The notes beneath the pieces are model-generated. The model was not told the origin of the DNA. It searched no databases and was given only the letters and a program-made list of their open reading frames with translations. Below are positions 1-8,287 of a stretch of 41,610 nucleotides of DNA, piece after piece. Every line of letters starts with the position of its first letter. Positions within the stretch are counted from its first letter, which is position 1. Origin of the DNA: Bacillota bacterium (GTDB taxonomy: Bacteria > Bacillota > Syntrophomonadia > Syntrophomonadales > Syntrophomonadaceae); NCBI GenBank assembly GCA_023395515.1, contig JAEWZB010000035.1:1-41610 (forward strand), read 5' to 3'. The position numbers were made by a program, and so were the translations under genes.

Positions 1-1512
1 ATTCAAGGCCCGGGCCACCCCTTCACCATAAGCAGGGTCGGCTTGATAGCAGTTGGCAATATGACGGTGTTTAATCTGCACCGTAGCACACCCCATAGAG
101 CGAGCGGTATTTTCACACAAAACTTGCTGCTGTTCAGGAGTCATGGCCCTAAAAAGCATCCCCGGCTGGGTATAATAATCACTGTCATCTTCACGGAAAT
201 CATGACGGAAAGCATCTCCGGCCGCTTGCACAGGCTGAAAATTCGCATCCGATTCTGTCCAGTTACCATAACTGTTAGGCTCATAATGGAGCTCGGAACC
301 TTGGTTGCCATCAACCCGCATCAGACCATCACGGTGGAAGCTATGAGGATGGGCCACACCTCGGGGACTATTAACGGGAATCTGAAAATGGTTGATCCCT
401 AAGCGGTAACGCTGGGCATCACCATAAGCAAAAAGCCGCCCTTGGAGCATACGGTCCGGTGATAAGCCAATACCAGGTACAATGTTGGTTGGTGCAAATG
501 CAGCCTGCTCCACATCGGCAAAGTAGTTGTCCGGATTCCGGTTTAATTCAAACTCTCCTACGGGAATTAAGGGAAAGTCTTTTTTGAGCCACTGTTTAGT
601 CAGGTCAAAAGGATTAGTAACCATAGCATCAGCTTCTGCTTCAGTCATAATCTGCACATACATTTTCCACTTAGGAAATTGACCTTTTTCAATAGCTTCA
701 TAAAGGTCACGCTGGGAAGATTCCCGGTCATTGGCAATAACTCTGGCCGATTCCTGATCAGTAAAGTTTTGAATACCTTGCTGGGAACGGAAATGGAATT
801 TAACCCAAAACCGTTCATTCTCTTGGTTAATAAAAGAGTAAGCATGGCTGGAAAAACCGTGCATAAAGCGATAAGAGCTAGGAATACCACGGTCACTCAT
901 AACAATCGTAATCTGCTGTAATGCCTCCGGCAGTGAGGTCCAGAAATCCCAGTTGGTGTTGGCACTACGCATATTAGTACGTGGATCGCGTTTAACCGCA
1001 TGATTCAAATCAATAAATTTCATGGGATCGCGGAAGAAAAAGACCGGGGTATTATTTCCTACTAGATCCCAGTTGCCTTCTTCGGTGTAGAACTTCAGTG
1101 CAAAACCTCTTATATCACGTTCTGCATCGGCTGCTCCCCGTTCTCCGGCCACCGTGGAAAACCTTACAAACATTTCGGTTTTTTTGCCAATCTCTGCAAA
1201 GATTGCAGCTTTAGTATATTTAGTAATATCATTGGTAACGGTAAAAGTACCATAAGCACCAGAACCCTTCGCATGCATACGACGCTCGGGTATAACTTCA
1301 CGGTCGAAATGGGCCATCTTCTCCATGAACCAGACATCCTGCATAAGAACCGGGCCGCGTGCACCGGCAGTCATGGTATCCTGGTTGTTTTCTACGGGTG
1401 CCCCTGCGGCAGTACGTAGATGGGGATGCTCCCCTTTGGTGCTGTTTTTACTGCTTAGACCTGCACCTAAACCATTTTTGCCCATTGGATCTGAATTAAC
1501 ATCTTTACTCAT
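1..1512 (-). CDS. katA: Monofunctional haem catalase, small-subunit (clade 3) type, C-terminus cut by window edge
   Basis: Decomposes hydrogen peroxide to water and oxygen in the cytoplasm. My reverse-strand translation is open from the ATG at 1512 to base 1 (504 codons), so only a short C-terminal part should be missing; the family is usually about 480-550 residues. The catalytic histidine lies in RRMHAKGSGAYGTF (about His80). The stretch FYTEEGNWDLVGNNTPVFFF carries the distal Asn, and RLFAYGDAQRYRLG carries the proximal haem-ligand tyrosine. The start is supported by AGGAGGGG five bases upstream. It follows the DUF4491 gene on the same strand with a gap of about 30 bases, so the two may be cotranscribed. 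PerR control is plausible, since perR lies 5 kb away, but I see only a weak PerR-like site upstream of the pair. Confidence 0.96.
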   Translation of the reverse strand, partial: MSKDVNSDPMGKNGLGAGLSSKNSTKGEHPHLRTAAGAPVENNQDTMTAGARGPVLMQDVWFMEKMAHFDREVIPERRMHAKGSGAYGTFTVTNDITKYTKAAIFAEIGKKTEMFVRFSTVAGERGAADAERDIRGFALKFYTEEGNWDLVGNNTPVFFFRDPMKFIDLNHAVKRDPRTNMRSANTNWDFWTSLPEALQQITIVMSDRGIPSSYRFMHGFSSHAYSFINQENERFWVKFHFRSQQGIQNFTDQESARVIANDRESSQRDLYEAIEKGQFPKWKMYVQIMTEAEADAMVTNPFDLTKQWLKKDFPLIPVGEFELNRNPDNYFADVEQAAFAPTNIVPGIGLSPDRMLQGRLFAYGDAQRYRLGINHFQIPVNSPRGVAHPHSFHRDGLMRVDGNQGSELHYEPNSYGNWTESDANFQPVQAAGDAFRHDFREDDSDYYTQPGMLFRAMTPEQQQVLCENTARSMGCATVQIKHRHIANCYQADPAYGEGVARALN

Positions 1513-1542
1513 TATTTCCCCTCCTAACATTTTTTATTGGGT

Positions 1543-1827
1543 TTATTTTCTATTTGGATTTCTTGGAAACCAACCTTTGTTTACTCGTTCTGCTTGCTCA
1601 AACAATTCCAAGATAGTCCAAAGACTTGAAAATCCTGTTACACCTAATAAAGCACTTAAAAACTGATTTTGCACATTTAATGAAATCAGCAGCAAAATAA
1701 TTCCTAATATCAAAAATATTGGCCAAATCTTTTTACTAAAGTAATATTCACCTTTGATTACAATAGGATGAAAAATTCCAATAATCAAAAATGCACAGAA
1801 CCCAATTGCTACACCTATCCAGTTCAT
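1543..1827 (-). CDS. DUF4491 family small membrane protein
   Basis: A 94-residue protein with three hydrophobic stretches (about residues 2-24, 32-48 and 53-68). It has the family-typical opening NWIGVAIGFCAFLIIGIFHP and the end ILELFEQAERVNKGWFPRNP, which I recognise as DUF4491. The function is unknown; the protein is predicted to be an inner-membrane protein. I chose the ATG at 1827 because AAGGAGG stands five bases before it, although the frame is open further upstream. It sits directly upstream of the catalase on the same strand, so it may share its promoter and be part of the stress response; that link is inference only. Confidence 0.85.
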   Translation of the reverse strand: MNWIGVAIGFCAFLIIGIFHPIVIKGEYYFSKKIWPIFLILGIILLLISLNVQNQFLSALLGVTGFSSLWTILELFEQAERVNKGWFPRNPNRK

Positions 1828-1905
1828 TTTATCCTCCTTATTAACAATAGATAATATATAATCAATCATCACCATGATTTCTTCAGCCCGTTAAAATTAT
1901 ATTTT

Positions 1906-1935
1906 TTGATTCCACTGCGAAAACCTCAATTTAAT
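1906..1935 (+). promoter_or_regulatory. Sigma-A-like promoter for the structured RNA
   Basis: TTGATT (1906-1911), 18-base spacer, TTTAAT (1930-1935), reading on the plus strand. The expected start point, about 6-7 bases downstream (about 1942), falls within the first bases of the terminal stem of the RNA candidate at 1939. This supports both the strand and the 5' end of that RNA. There is no plus-strand gene nearby that it could otherwise serve. Confidence 0.6.
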
Positions 1936-1938
1936 CAT

Positions 1939-2144
1939 GTTGAATGTATAAATATGTAGGAACATTGACGTAGCATGGAGGGTACACCCTGCGAAGTGAA
2001 AGAAAAAAGGGGGCGAACCCCACGGACGGGGCGAGCGGGCCATTGAACATGGATGTGAATTGGCCCGGTACCTCTTTTTTCTTGAAACAAGCAGTTGGTG
2101 TATCCCCATGCGGAGGCTAGTGACGGAATATTTATACATTCAAC
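1939..2144 (+). ncRNA. Structured non-coding RNA candidate, about 200 nt (possibly raiA-like)
   Basis: The ends form a perfect 17-bp terminal stem (1939-1955 with 2128-2144). Inside, GCATGG-A-GGGTACACC pairs with GGTGTATCCCCATGC. Next, AAGAAAAAAGGGG pairs with CCTCTTTTTTCTT. A CCCC/GGGG hairpin and a CGGGCCA/TGGCCCG hairpin fill the centre. Each of the two inner long stems contains one G-U pair when read on the plus strand, which would be C-A on the minus strand, so the RNA is on plus. The segment is clearly more GC-rich than its surroundings and has its own promoter. The reading frames across it look like chance. Size, Firmicute origin and nested architecture resemble the raiA RNA class, but I cannot confirm the class from memory. 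Confidence 0.72.
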
Positions 2145-2173
2145 TAAACGCATAATAACTTTTTACAGTAGAA

Positions 2174-3318
2174 TTACTTTTTATAAAAATAATAAAAACT
2201 TAAGCCCAGGAAAGCGGGTATGATTGCACAAAGGTACACTAAACTATAGCCGATGGCTTGAGCTACAAAGCCCCACATTATGGAACTAAGGCCAATTCCT
2301 AAATCAAAACCCGTAAAAAATGTAGCATTAGCTGCTCCTTTTTTTTCAGGTGATGTTGCTACAATGGCTAAAGCTTGTAAACTTGGCTGTACTGCACCAA
2401 ACCCGGCTCCATAAACGATAGCCGCAAGTAGGAACCATTGTAAGCTGCTGGCACTATATAATAAAAACATGGCTAGCATAATTAAAATTATACCGGGAAT
2501 TACTACTATATCGAAACTGCTGCGATCAGCAAGGCGGCCGGCGATAGGCCGGGATATGGCCAGAGATACAGCATAGATAGTAAAAAAGATACCGATATTA
2601 CTAATGCCCATTTCTATACTATATAGTGCTAAAAAGGCCACTATAGCTCCATAAGTCATATTAACAAAAAATATAACGATACTGGGACGTAAAGCATCCT
2701 TTTCGATTAAATTAAACTTTTGCCCCGGTGTAGTAACGGCATGATATTTTATAGTGAAAGCTAATAAAATAGCAATAATAACCATCAAAGTGGATAGTGA
2801 AAACAGCAGGTTAAAATCATAACGGCTTATAATAAAAAGCCCTAAAGCTGGAGCTAAGGCCATGGATAAAGTCCCGGCTAAACCATAATAGCCCATTCCT
2901 TCCCCCATACGAGGTTTAGGAATAATATCGGCCGCTACCGTACTAGAGGCGGTACTGGCAAGTCCCCAACCAAAGCCATGAATAAAACGTACTAAAAGTA
3001 ATATGAGCAAAGTAGGTACCCACATATAGGCAAAAACAGCTCCGGCAAAAATCAAAAGCCCTATAAAAAATATAGCTTTACGTCCATAAGCATCTAAAGC
3101 ATACCCGGCCAATGGGCGAATCAACACTGCGGAAAAAGTAAAAAAACCAATGACTAAACCGGCATGTGCATCAGTGCCGCCTAAAATTTAGCATAAACCG
3201 GTAAGGTAGGAAGCAGCATCTGAAAACCCAAAAAAGTAAATAAGCTAATTAAAGTAATAGTAACAAAATCCCGGGTCCACAAGCGTTCTGCTCTCGGTAG
3301 AGCTTTAGTTTCAGCCAC
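2174..3318 (-). pseudogene. MFS transporter, broken by a one-base frameshift
   Basis: A major facilitator superfamily efflux-type carrier of about 381 residues if repaired, with the MFS loop motif RPLAGYALDAYGRKAIF and about a dozen hydrophobic segments. The N-terminus starts at GTG 3318, preceded by GGAGG with a 7-base gap, and reads to ...LPTLPVYAKF followed by a stop. The rest (from about 3186 down to 2174) continues in another frame as LGGTDAHAGLVIGFFTFSAV. Adding one A in the AAA run at about 3185-3188 restores the reading frame. Without repair, only the C-terminal 317 residues are open. The cause is either a real inactivating indel or a homopolymer sequencing error. The substrate cannot be inferred. 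Confidence 0.8.
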
Positions 3319-3390
3319 AAATTTTCCTCCATTATTATAATTTATACTGTAATTATTACGCTTAGCCTAGTTGATCTTAAACTCCTGATA

Positions 3391-5118
3391 TCATTTAGTA
3401 AGAGTTAACTCTTCAAAAATAACCACTTGCGCTTTTCCATTGCGTTTAGCCTCATATAAAGCCTTATCTGCTTTGCCAAAAAGGTTTTCATAGATTTTTT
3501 CCTCATTTACTAATGCTACTCCAATACTAACTGATATCGGTATATCTTCCACCGCGTTATAAAAAAGGGAGTTTAGTTGCTGACATTTTATTTGCACAAA
3601 ATCAAGAGAAGGAATCTCTTTCATATACACACAAAACTCATCCCCGCCAATACGCCCAATAATATCAGTATTCCTAAAAGCAAGCTTCAAACTCTTAGCT
3701 ACATGTATTAACACCTGATCACCAGTTAAATGTCCATAAGTATCGTTAATGTTTTTAAATAAATCTATATCGATGAGAATAAAAGCATCTACGGTGTTTT
3801 TATTCTTATTACTTATCCTATTCATAATAAGTTCTCTTGCGGTTACAGGGTTATATAAACCAGTCAATCCATCTATTTGGGCTTTATTAATAAGAATTTC
3901 CTTTTCTGCTGCTTCTTCAGTAATATCAACTAATTTGCCAATAATATATTCTAAATTACCTTTTTCATCATTTACACTTAAGTTAATGGTTTTGAATATA
4001 CCTATCCCGCCATTAGCCAGCGGTAGTTTTATCTCCGCAATCTGCCCCTTCATTTCCTGATCAGACAAGACTTTTTTCAGTATAGCGGAAGCTTCGTTAA
4101 ATGCTTCTTCAGTCCCAAATAGTTGAATACATTTGGAGGATAATTGCAAGCCATTGCCTTTAACAAAATATTCATAAAAATATTCATTGGCAATTTCGGC
4201 TAACTTTTCATACCTTCTATTTTGTATGGCCAGTTTTTGGTTAGCTCGAATATTAGCAATAATGCTAAATAATAATACACCGGTAATTACCAAAACCGCA
4301 GCCAGGATTTCTTGGCCATAAACATTCATAACCATGGAAAGACTTATTTTTCTTTCTACACTAGCTGCTATATCTAAGATCCAATTATTTATTTGCCTCT
4401 CATCAATTTCACTTATTGATTTATTGATAATAGAAATTAAAAGCTCATCATTATTATTGAGAAAACCCATAGAATATTCTCTTGATTCTTTGCCCTTAGG
4501 GATAGTTACTATATCCTTATAATGGTTTTGCAAAGTATAAAATGCTACTGAATAGGCATTCCCATAACCATAATCAGCCTGCCCCTTTTCTACCGCATCT
4601 AAACTTTCTTCCCTGGTATCATAGTAAATAGCATTTTCTTTTTTAATTCCTTCCGGCAGGGCACTTCCCTTTACGGCTGCATATCTTTTATCCTGCAAAT
4701 CATTTTGTTTTACGGCGGAATTTATATATAATATTGTTTCGCTTTTAAGATAAGGAGAAGATAGAATCATACCCGGCGGTGCATAATTCTTAGGGATACC
4801 GAAAAAAATATCAGCACCACTGGCAAACGCTTCATCAAGAGAATCATATAACTTATATTCAAAAGCAAGTCCGGTCATTTCTGCTATTTCTTCCAGCATA
4901 CGCTTGGATATACCCTGTACTTCATTATTTTTATCAGTATATTGGAGAGGGGCTATTCCATCCAAGGATGCCGCCTTGATCGTCTTACTTGCTGCTATAT
5001 AATCCTGCTCCTCCTTAGTAAATAAAGAGTCTTGTGCCAATGTGTTTATAGGAGAGCCTATAATAAATATCAAACATAAAAATATTGTAATTCCAGGACT
5101 AAGTATCTTTATATACAC
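3391..5118 (-). CDS. Membrane diguanylate cyclase with periplasmic-type solute-binding sensor (SBP_bac_3-GGDEF)
   Basis: Predicted to make c-di-GMP from two GTP in response to an extracellular small ligand. Order: signal peptide (about 1-28), family 3 solute-binding domain (about 35-250, with LDGIAPLQYTD and DIFFGIPKNYAPP), one transmembrane helix (about 268-290), a PAS-like region (about 300-405), and a GGDEF domain (about 410-570). The catalytic motif is intact (RIGGDEFCVYM), and an RxxD inhibitory site (RNTD) lies five residues before GGDEF, so product inhibition is likely. The gene stands alone with intergenic DNA on both sides. It may supply c-di-GMP degraded by the HD-GYP protein at 23198-24259; that is inference. 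Confidence 0.9.
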   Translation of the reverse strand: MYIKILSPGITIFLCLIFIIGSPINTLAQDSLFTKEEQDYIAASKTIKAASLDGIAPLQYTDKNNEVQGISKRMLEEIAEMTGLAFEYKLYDSLDEAFASGADIFFGIPKNYAPPGMILSSPYLKSETILYINSAVKQNDLQDKRYAAVKGSALPEGIKKENAIYYDTREESLDAVEKGQADYGYGNAYSVAFYTLQNHYKDIVTIPKGKESREYSMGFLNNNDELLISIINKSISEIDERQINNWILDIAASVERKISLSMVMNVYGQEILAAVLVITGVLLFSIIANIRANQKLAIQNRRYEKLAEIANEYFYEYFVKGNGLQLSSKCIQLFGTEEAFNEASAILKKVLSDQEMKGQIAEIKLPLANGGIGIFKTINLSVNDEKGNLEYIIGKLVDITEEAAEKEILINKAQIDGLTGLYNPVTARELIMNRISNKNKNTVDAFILIDIDLFKNINDTYGHLTGDQVLIHVAKSLKLAFRNTDIIGRIGGDEFCVYMKEIPSLDFVQIKCQQLNSLFYNAVEDIPISVSIGVALVNEEKIYENLFGKADKALYEAKRNGKAQVVIFEELTLTK

Positions 5119-5260
5119 TTATTCATAAACTCCTCATAGTACTAGCTTGATACCCATATTTTTACGTTAGGAAATCCGAGTATTTAGTGATGTATTCTCT
5201 TATTTCATAAATTTAACGTTTATCGGTAAAAACCTCTTTTTAGCTTAGAGTAAAAAGGTA

Positions 5261-5305
5261 AGGAGCTTTGAAAACACTCATGGTTTCAGTCCTTTCAAAG
5301 CTCTT
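5261..5305 (-). terminator. Hairpin downstream of rubrerythrin, probable terminator
   Basis: A perfect 11-bp inverted repeat (GAGCTTTGAAA at 5263-5273, TTTCAAAGCTC at 5293-5303), extended by two weaker pairs. It lies 47 bases beyond the rubrerythrin stop codon. Read on the minus strand it is followed by CCTTACCTTTTT, a modest U-tract. The loop is long (19 bases), so termination is likely but not certain. Confidence 0.5.
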
Positions 5306-5351
5306 AATTAAATTTCCTTAAAAATATTTATAATTTCATATTACCTGTATT

Positions 5352-6014
5352 TTAATAATTTTCTTTCCTTACTTCAAAGTAACATTGCGCATGCTTGCAT
5401 ACGGGGCAAACCTCGGGAGCCTTTTTACCCATAACCAGATGTCCGCAAATGCGGCATTCCCACATAGCTTCTTCACCTTTTGCAAAAACCTGCTGCATTT
5501 CCACATTCTTCAATAAGGCACGATAACGCTCTTCATGAGCTTTTTCAATCGCACCCACTCGGCGGAATCTTTCTGCTAAATCCTTAAATCCTTCTGCTTC
5601 CGCTTCTTTAGCAAAACGGTCATACATGTCGGTCCATTCATAGTTTTCCCCTTCAGCAGCTTGCAAGAGATTTTCAGCAGTATTGCCTAAATGACCAAGC
5701 TCTGTAAACCAAATACGGGCATGTTCCTGTTCATTTTGGGCAGTCTTGATAAAGATTTCTGCCAATTGGTCATAACCTTCTCTTTTAGCTATGTCCGCAA
5801 AATAAGTGTACTTATTTCTAGCCTGGCTTTCCCCGGCAAAAGCTTCCATCAAATTTTTCTCAGTCTTAGTTCCTGCATAGGGATTGACAGATGCAGCTTT
5901 TTCTTCAACCTTTTCAAACTTGGATGCCGGCTGCCCGCATATTGGACATTTAAAGTCTGCTGCTAATTCTCCTTCTTGAATATGTCCGCATACTGAACAA
6001 CGATATTTAACCAT
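5352..6014 (-). CDS. rbr: Rubrerythrin with N- and C-terminal rubredoxin domains (NADH peroxidase type)
   Basis: A non-haem diiron peroxidase that reduces hydrogen peroxide in the cytoplasm of anaerobes. It has 220 residues. The N-terminal rubredoxin-like Fe(SCys)4 site uses Cys6, Cys9, Cys23 and Cys26. The central ferritin-like four-helix domain carries the diiron motifs EAFAGESQARNKY, EQEHARIW and EKAHEERY. The C-terminal rubredoxin site is WECRICGH...CPVC. Classic rubrerythrins have only the C-terminal rubredoxin, and reverse rubrerythrins only the N-terminal one; this protein has both. I chose ATG 6014 because of AGGAGG just upstream; the in-frame extension to 6065 has no good ribosome site. 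It lies 76 bases after perR on the same strand, and the two are probably an operon. Confidence 0.95.
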   Translation of the reverse strand: MVKYRCSVCGHIQEGELAADFKCPICGQPASKFEKVEEKAASVNPYAGTKTEKNLMEAFAGESQARNKYTYFADIAKREGYDQLAEIFIKTAQNEQEHARIWFTELGHLGNTAENLLQAAEGENYEWTDMYDRFAKEAEAEGFKDLAERFRRVGAIEKAHEERYRALLKNVEMQQVFAKGEEAMWECRICGHLVMGKKAPEVCPVCKHAQCYFEVRKENY

Positions 6015-6090
6015 TTTTTCATCCTCCTGTATTTTTAATTTATTTTTAGTGAAAATATCTGACAAATTAAACGGCTAGGTTGCCCTACCA

Positions 6091-6516
6091 TTAAATTTCC
6101 TTTATTCCCACACACCTGGGACAAATACCTTTAAAATAAACATTTTTATCTTTAATAATATAGTTAGCTAAATCTTCAACCGGTATATTATCTATATCTA
6201 CTTTGAAATCAGTGATATTCCCACAAGATTCACATTTAAAATGACCATGATTGGCAACTGTGATATCATATCTGGTTTCATTATCATCAATAGTAAGCAC
6301 CTTCACTAAATGGGCATCGGCAAATATACCTAGAGTATTATAAATAGTAGCCTTGGATAGAGTTGGAAGTTCCTTTTTCAAACTCGTATAAATCTGGTCA
6401 ACGGTAGGATGGTTACGGTTATTAACCAAATACTCCAAAACTTTTATTCTATTAAAAGATGGTTTTATTTTCCTTTGCATTAGTTCATCGGTAATATTCT
6501 CACGTTCATTGTACAT
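6091..6516 (-). CDS. perR: Peroxide-responsive Fur-family repressor PerR
   Basis: A DNA-binding repressor that senses hydrogen peroxide by metal-catalysed oxidation of histidine. It has 141 residues: winged helix N-terminal half (ATIYNTLGIF recognition region) and dimerisation half. Two CxxC pairs (Cys95/98 and Cys132/135) form the structural zinc site. Residues matching the regulatory metal site of Bacillus PerR are present: His36, Asp84, His90, His92 and Asp103. An Asp at the last position, in TDF, favours PerR over Fur or Zur. The large palindrome 30-60 bases upstream should be its own operator. Downstream rubrerythrin fits the regulon. Confidence 0.9.
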   Translation of the reverse strand: MYNERENITDELMQRKIKPSFNRIKVLEYLVNNRNHPTVDQIYTSLKKELPTLSKATIYNTLGIFADAHLVKVLTIDDNETRYDITVANHGHFKCESCGNITDFKVDIDNIPVEDLANYIIKDKNVYFKGICPRCVGIKEI

Positions 6517-6547
6517 ATTCCTCTGTCCTCTCTATTGATTTGGAAGG

Positions 6548-6580
6548 AATATAATATTGTAATGATTACAATATTATATT
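6548..6580. promoter_or_regulatory. PerR box: perfect 33-bp palindrome upstream of perR
   Basis: Two perfect 16-base arms around a central G (6564). The core TTGTAAT-G-ATTACAA (6557-6571) matches the 7-1-7 PerR consensus TTATAATnATTATAA at all but two symmetric positions. It lies 31 bases upstream of the perR ATG, where it would overlap the promoter, so autoregulation of perR-rbr is expected. Confidence 0.85.
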
Positions 6581-6626
6581 AATACTAGTTTATTTTTATG
6601 TCAATTGTAAATTAAAATAAAATAGA

Positions 6627-6665
6627 CTGTCAATCAAGGAGTTTTTTTTACTCCTTGATTAACAG
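6627..6665 (-). terminator. Hairpin after the grd-BCCT operon
   Basis: An 11-bp perfect stem (AATCAAGGAGT at 6632-6642, ACTCCTTGATT at 6650-6660), extended by CTGT/ACAG after one mismatch. On the minus strand it lies 127 bases past the BCCT stop codon and is followed by an AT-rich stretch rather than a clean U-tract. Read on plus, the loop is a T-run. It separates the convergent-free space between perR and the transporter gene. Confidence 0.5.
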
Positions 6666-6791
6666 CCTTTAATTAAGATTCTTACTTTTTTTATTATTTG
6701 ACTAAAATTTAGTTAAACCGTTTGGTAATCCCGTGAGACAGTATGGCACATACTCATTTATTATTACTCCCCTCAATTAAAAGTGGGAGAA

Positions 6792-8273
6792 CTACAACTT
6801 TTCAGTTGCCAGGGCTTTGAATATCGCCACACAGGCGAACAGCATAATAAATATAAAGGGAAAAGCCGCCGCAATGGATGCGGTTTGCAAAGCCACCAAT
6901 CCGCCGGAGAGTAAAAGTGCCGTAGCCAGCAAGGCCAGAACTATTCCCCACAAGAGCTTCTTACTGGTAGGAGGATTTAAATCCCCGCCTGAACTGAACA
7001 TTCCCAACACAAAGGTGGCTGAATTGGCACTGGTGACAAAGAACGTAACTAACAAAACCACTGTTATAATTGATAACACTAATGTCAACCCATACTGACC
7101 ATAGGCAATAAATAAAGCCGTCTCCGGCACTTTAGCCATCTCGGCCAGTGTCTCTATACCCAGCTTATCTAGCAGACTGAGTCCCAGTCCTCCAAATACC
7201 GCAAACCATAGTAAGGATGCCAAGGCCGGAGCAACGATAACCCCCAGCACAAATTCTCGTATAGTTCTGCCCTTGGATATCCTGGCAATAAAAGTACCTA
7301 CAAAGGGAGCCCAGGCAATCCACCAAGCCCAATAAAATATAGTCCATCCGTTTACCCAGGCATTCTCGCCCAGAATATTAAGATGCAAACTATCCACGAT
7401 AAAATTATTCAAGTAGACTCCCAGTCCCTCGGAAAAAGATTTCAGCATTATAAGCTTAGGTCCCACCAGGAAAGTCAAAACTACTAAAGTCCCAGCCAGG
7501 TATAAATTAATATCGCCCAGCAATTTTATACCTTTTTCTATACCGGATATAGCAGTTCCAATGTACAAAACCGTAATAACTGCAATAATAATGATCTGGG
7601 TCAAAGCATTGGCCGGAAGGCCAAAAGCGTAATGCAATCCGCCATTAATTTGCAGGGTTCCTAATCCCAATGATGTTGCCACACCGCCAATCGTAGCAAA
7701 TACGGCCAAAATATCAATTATCTGGCCAATGGGACCCCTTGCCCCTTTTTCTCCTATCAAGGGTACGAAAATACTACTGATCAGACCCGGATACCCCTTG
7801 CGAAATTGAAAATAGGCTAAGGCCAAACCAATAATAGCATAATTAGCCCAGGGATGAATGCCCCAGTGTTTGAAGGAAGCCCCCATAGCAAAAGATGCTG
7901 CTGCATCGGTTCCGGGGCTTGCATGGGATGCCAAATGCGATATGGGTTCTGAAAGTCCCCAGAAGACTAAACCGATACCCATACCGGCACCAAATAACAT
8001 AGCAAACCATGATATAGTCTTAAATTCCGGTTCGGAATCATCAGGCCCTAACTTAATACCGCCATATCTGCTTAATCCTAAAAATAACGCAACTACTACG
8101 AAAACAAACATAGCTATCAAGTAAAGCCAGCCAAAATTGACGGTCAAAAATGACAGCAAGCTATTGGACATACGGGCAAAATTGCTGCTAAAAACTAATC
8201 CCCAAACAGCAATTATTATAACAATAATCAAGGAGATATAATAAACATTTTTGCTAGTCTTGTCTGTAGCCAT
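6792..8273 (-). CDS. BCCT-family betaine/choline/carnitine transporter
   Basis: Secondary uptake of a quaternary ammonium compound, most likely glycine betaine. It has 493 residues and about 12 transmembrane helices. The family signature WTIFYWAWWIAWAPFVGTFI lies near residue 310-330, with the Trp-rich substrate box, followed by ARISKGRTIREFVLGV. It starts at ATG 8273, 14 bases after the grdH stop codon, so it is the third gene of the betaine reductase operon. That position argues for betaine as an energy and nitrogen substrate rather than only an osmoprotectant. The long C-terminal regulatory tail of osmosensing BetP-type carriers is absent. Confidence 0.93.
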   Translation of the reverse strand: MATDKTSKNVYYISLIIVIIIAVWGLVFSSNFARMSNSLLSFLTVNFGWLYLIAMFVFVVVALFLGLSRYGGIKLGPDDSEPEFKTISWFAMLFGAGMGIGLVFWGLSEPISHLASHASPGTDAAASFAMGASFKHWGIHPWANYAIIGLALAYFQFRKGYPGLISSIFVPLIGEKGARGPIGQIIDILAVFATIGGVATSLGLGTLQINGGLHYAFGLPANALTQIIIIAVITVLYIGTAISGIEKGIKLLGDINLYLAGTLVVLTFLVGPKLIMLKSFSEGLGVYLNNFIVDSLHLNILGENAWVNGWTIFYWAWWIAWAPFVGTFIARISKGRTIREFVLGVIVAPALASLLWFAVFGGLGLSLLDKLGIETLAEMAKVPETALFIAYGQYGLTLVLSIITVVLLVTFFVTSANSATFVLGMFSSGGDLNPPTSKKLLWGIVLALLATALLLSGGLVALQTASIAAAFPFIFIMLFACVAIFKALATEKL

Positions 8274-8287
8274 AACGAATCTCTCCT

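Noticed and set aside
43..402. Plus-strand open frame of 119 codons
   Set aside because: It lies opposite the catalase reading frame, has no ribosome site and no protein-like features.
1891..1905. Possible PerR box upstream of DUF4491-katA
   Set aside because: The left half fits but the right half matches only four of seven positions; too weak beside the clear site at perR.
1897..2153. Two minus-strand open frames of 72 and 80 codons
   Set aside because: They run through the structured RNA; residue content is atypical and RNA pairing explains the sequence better.
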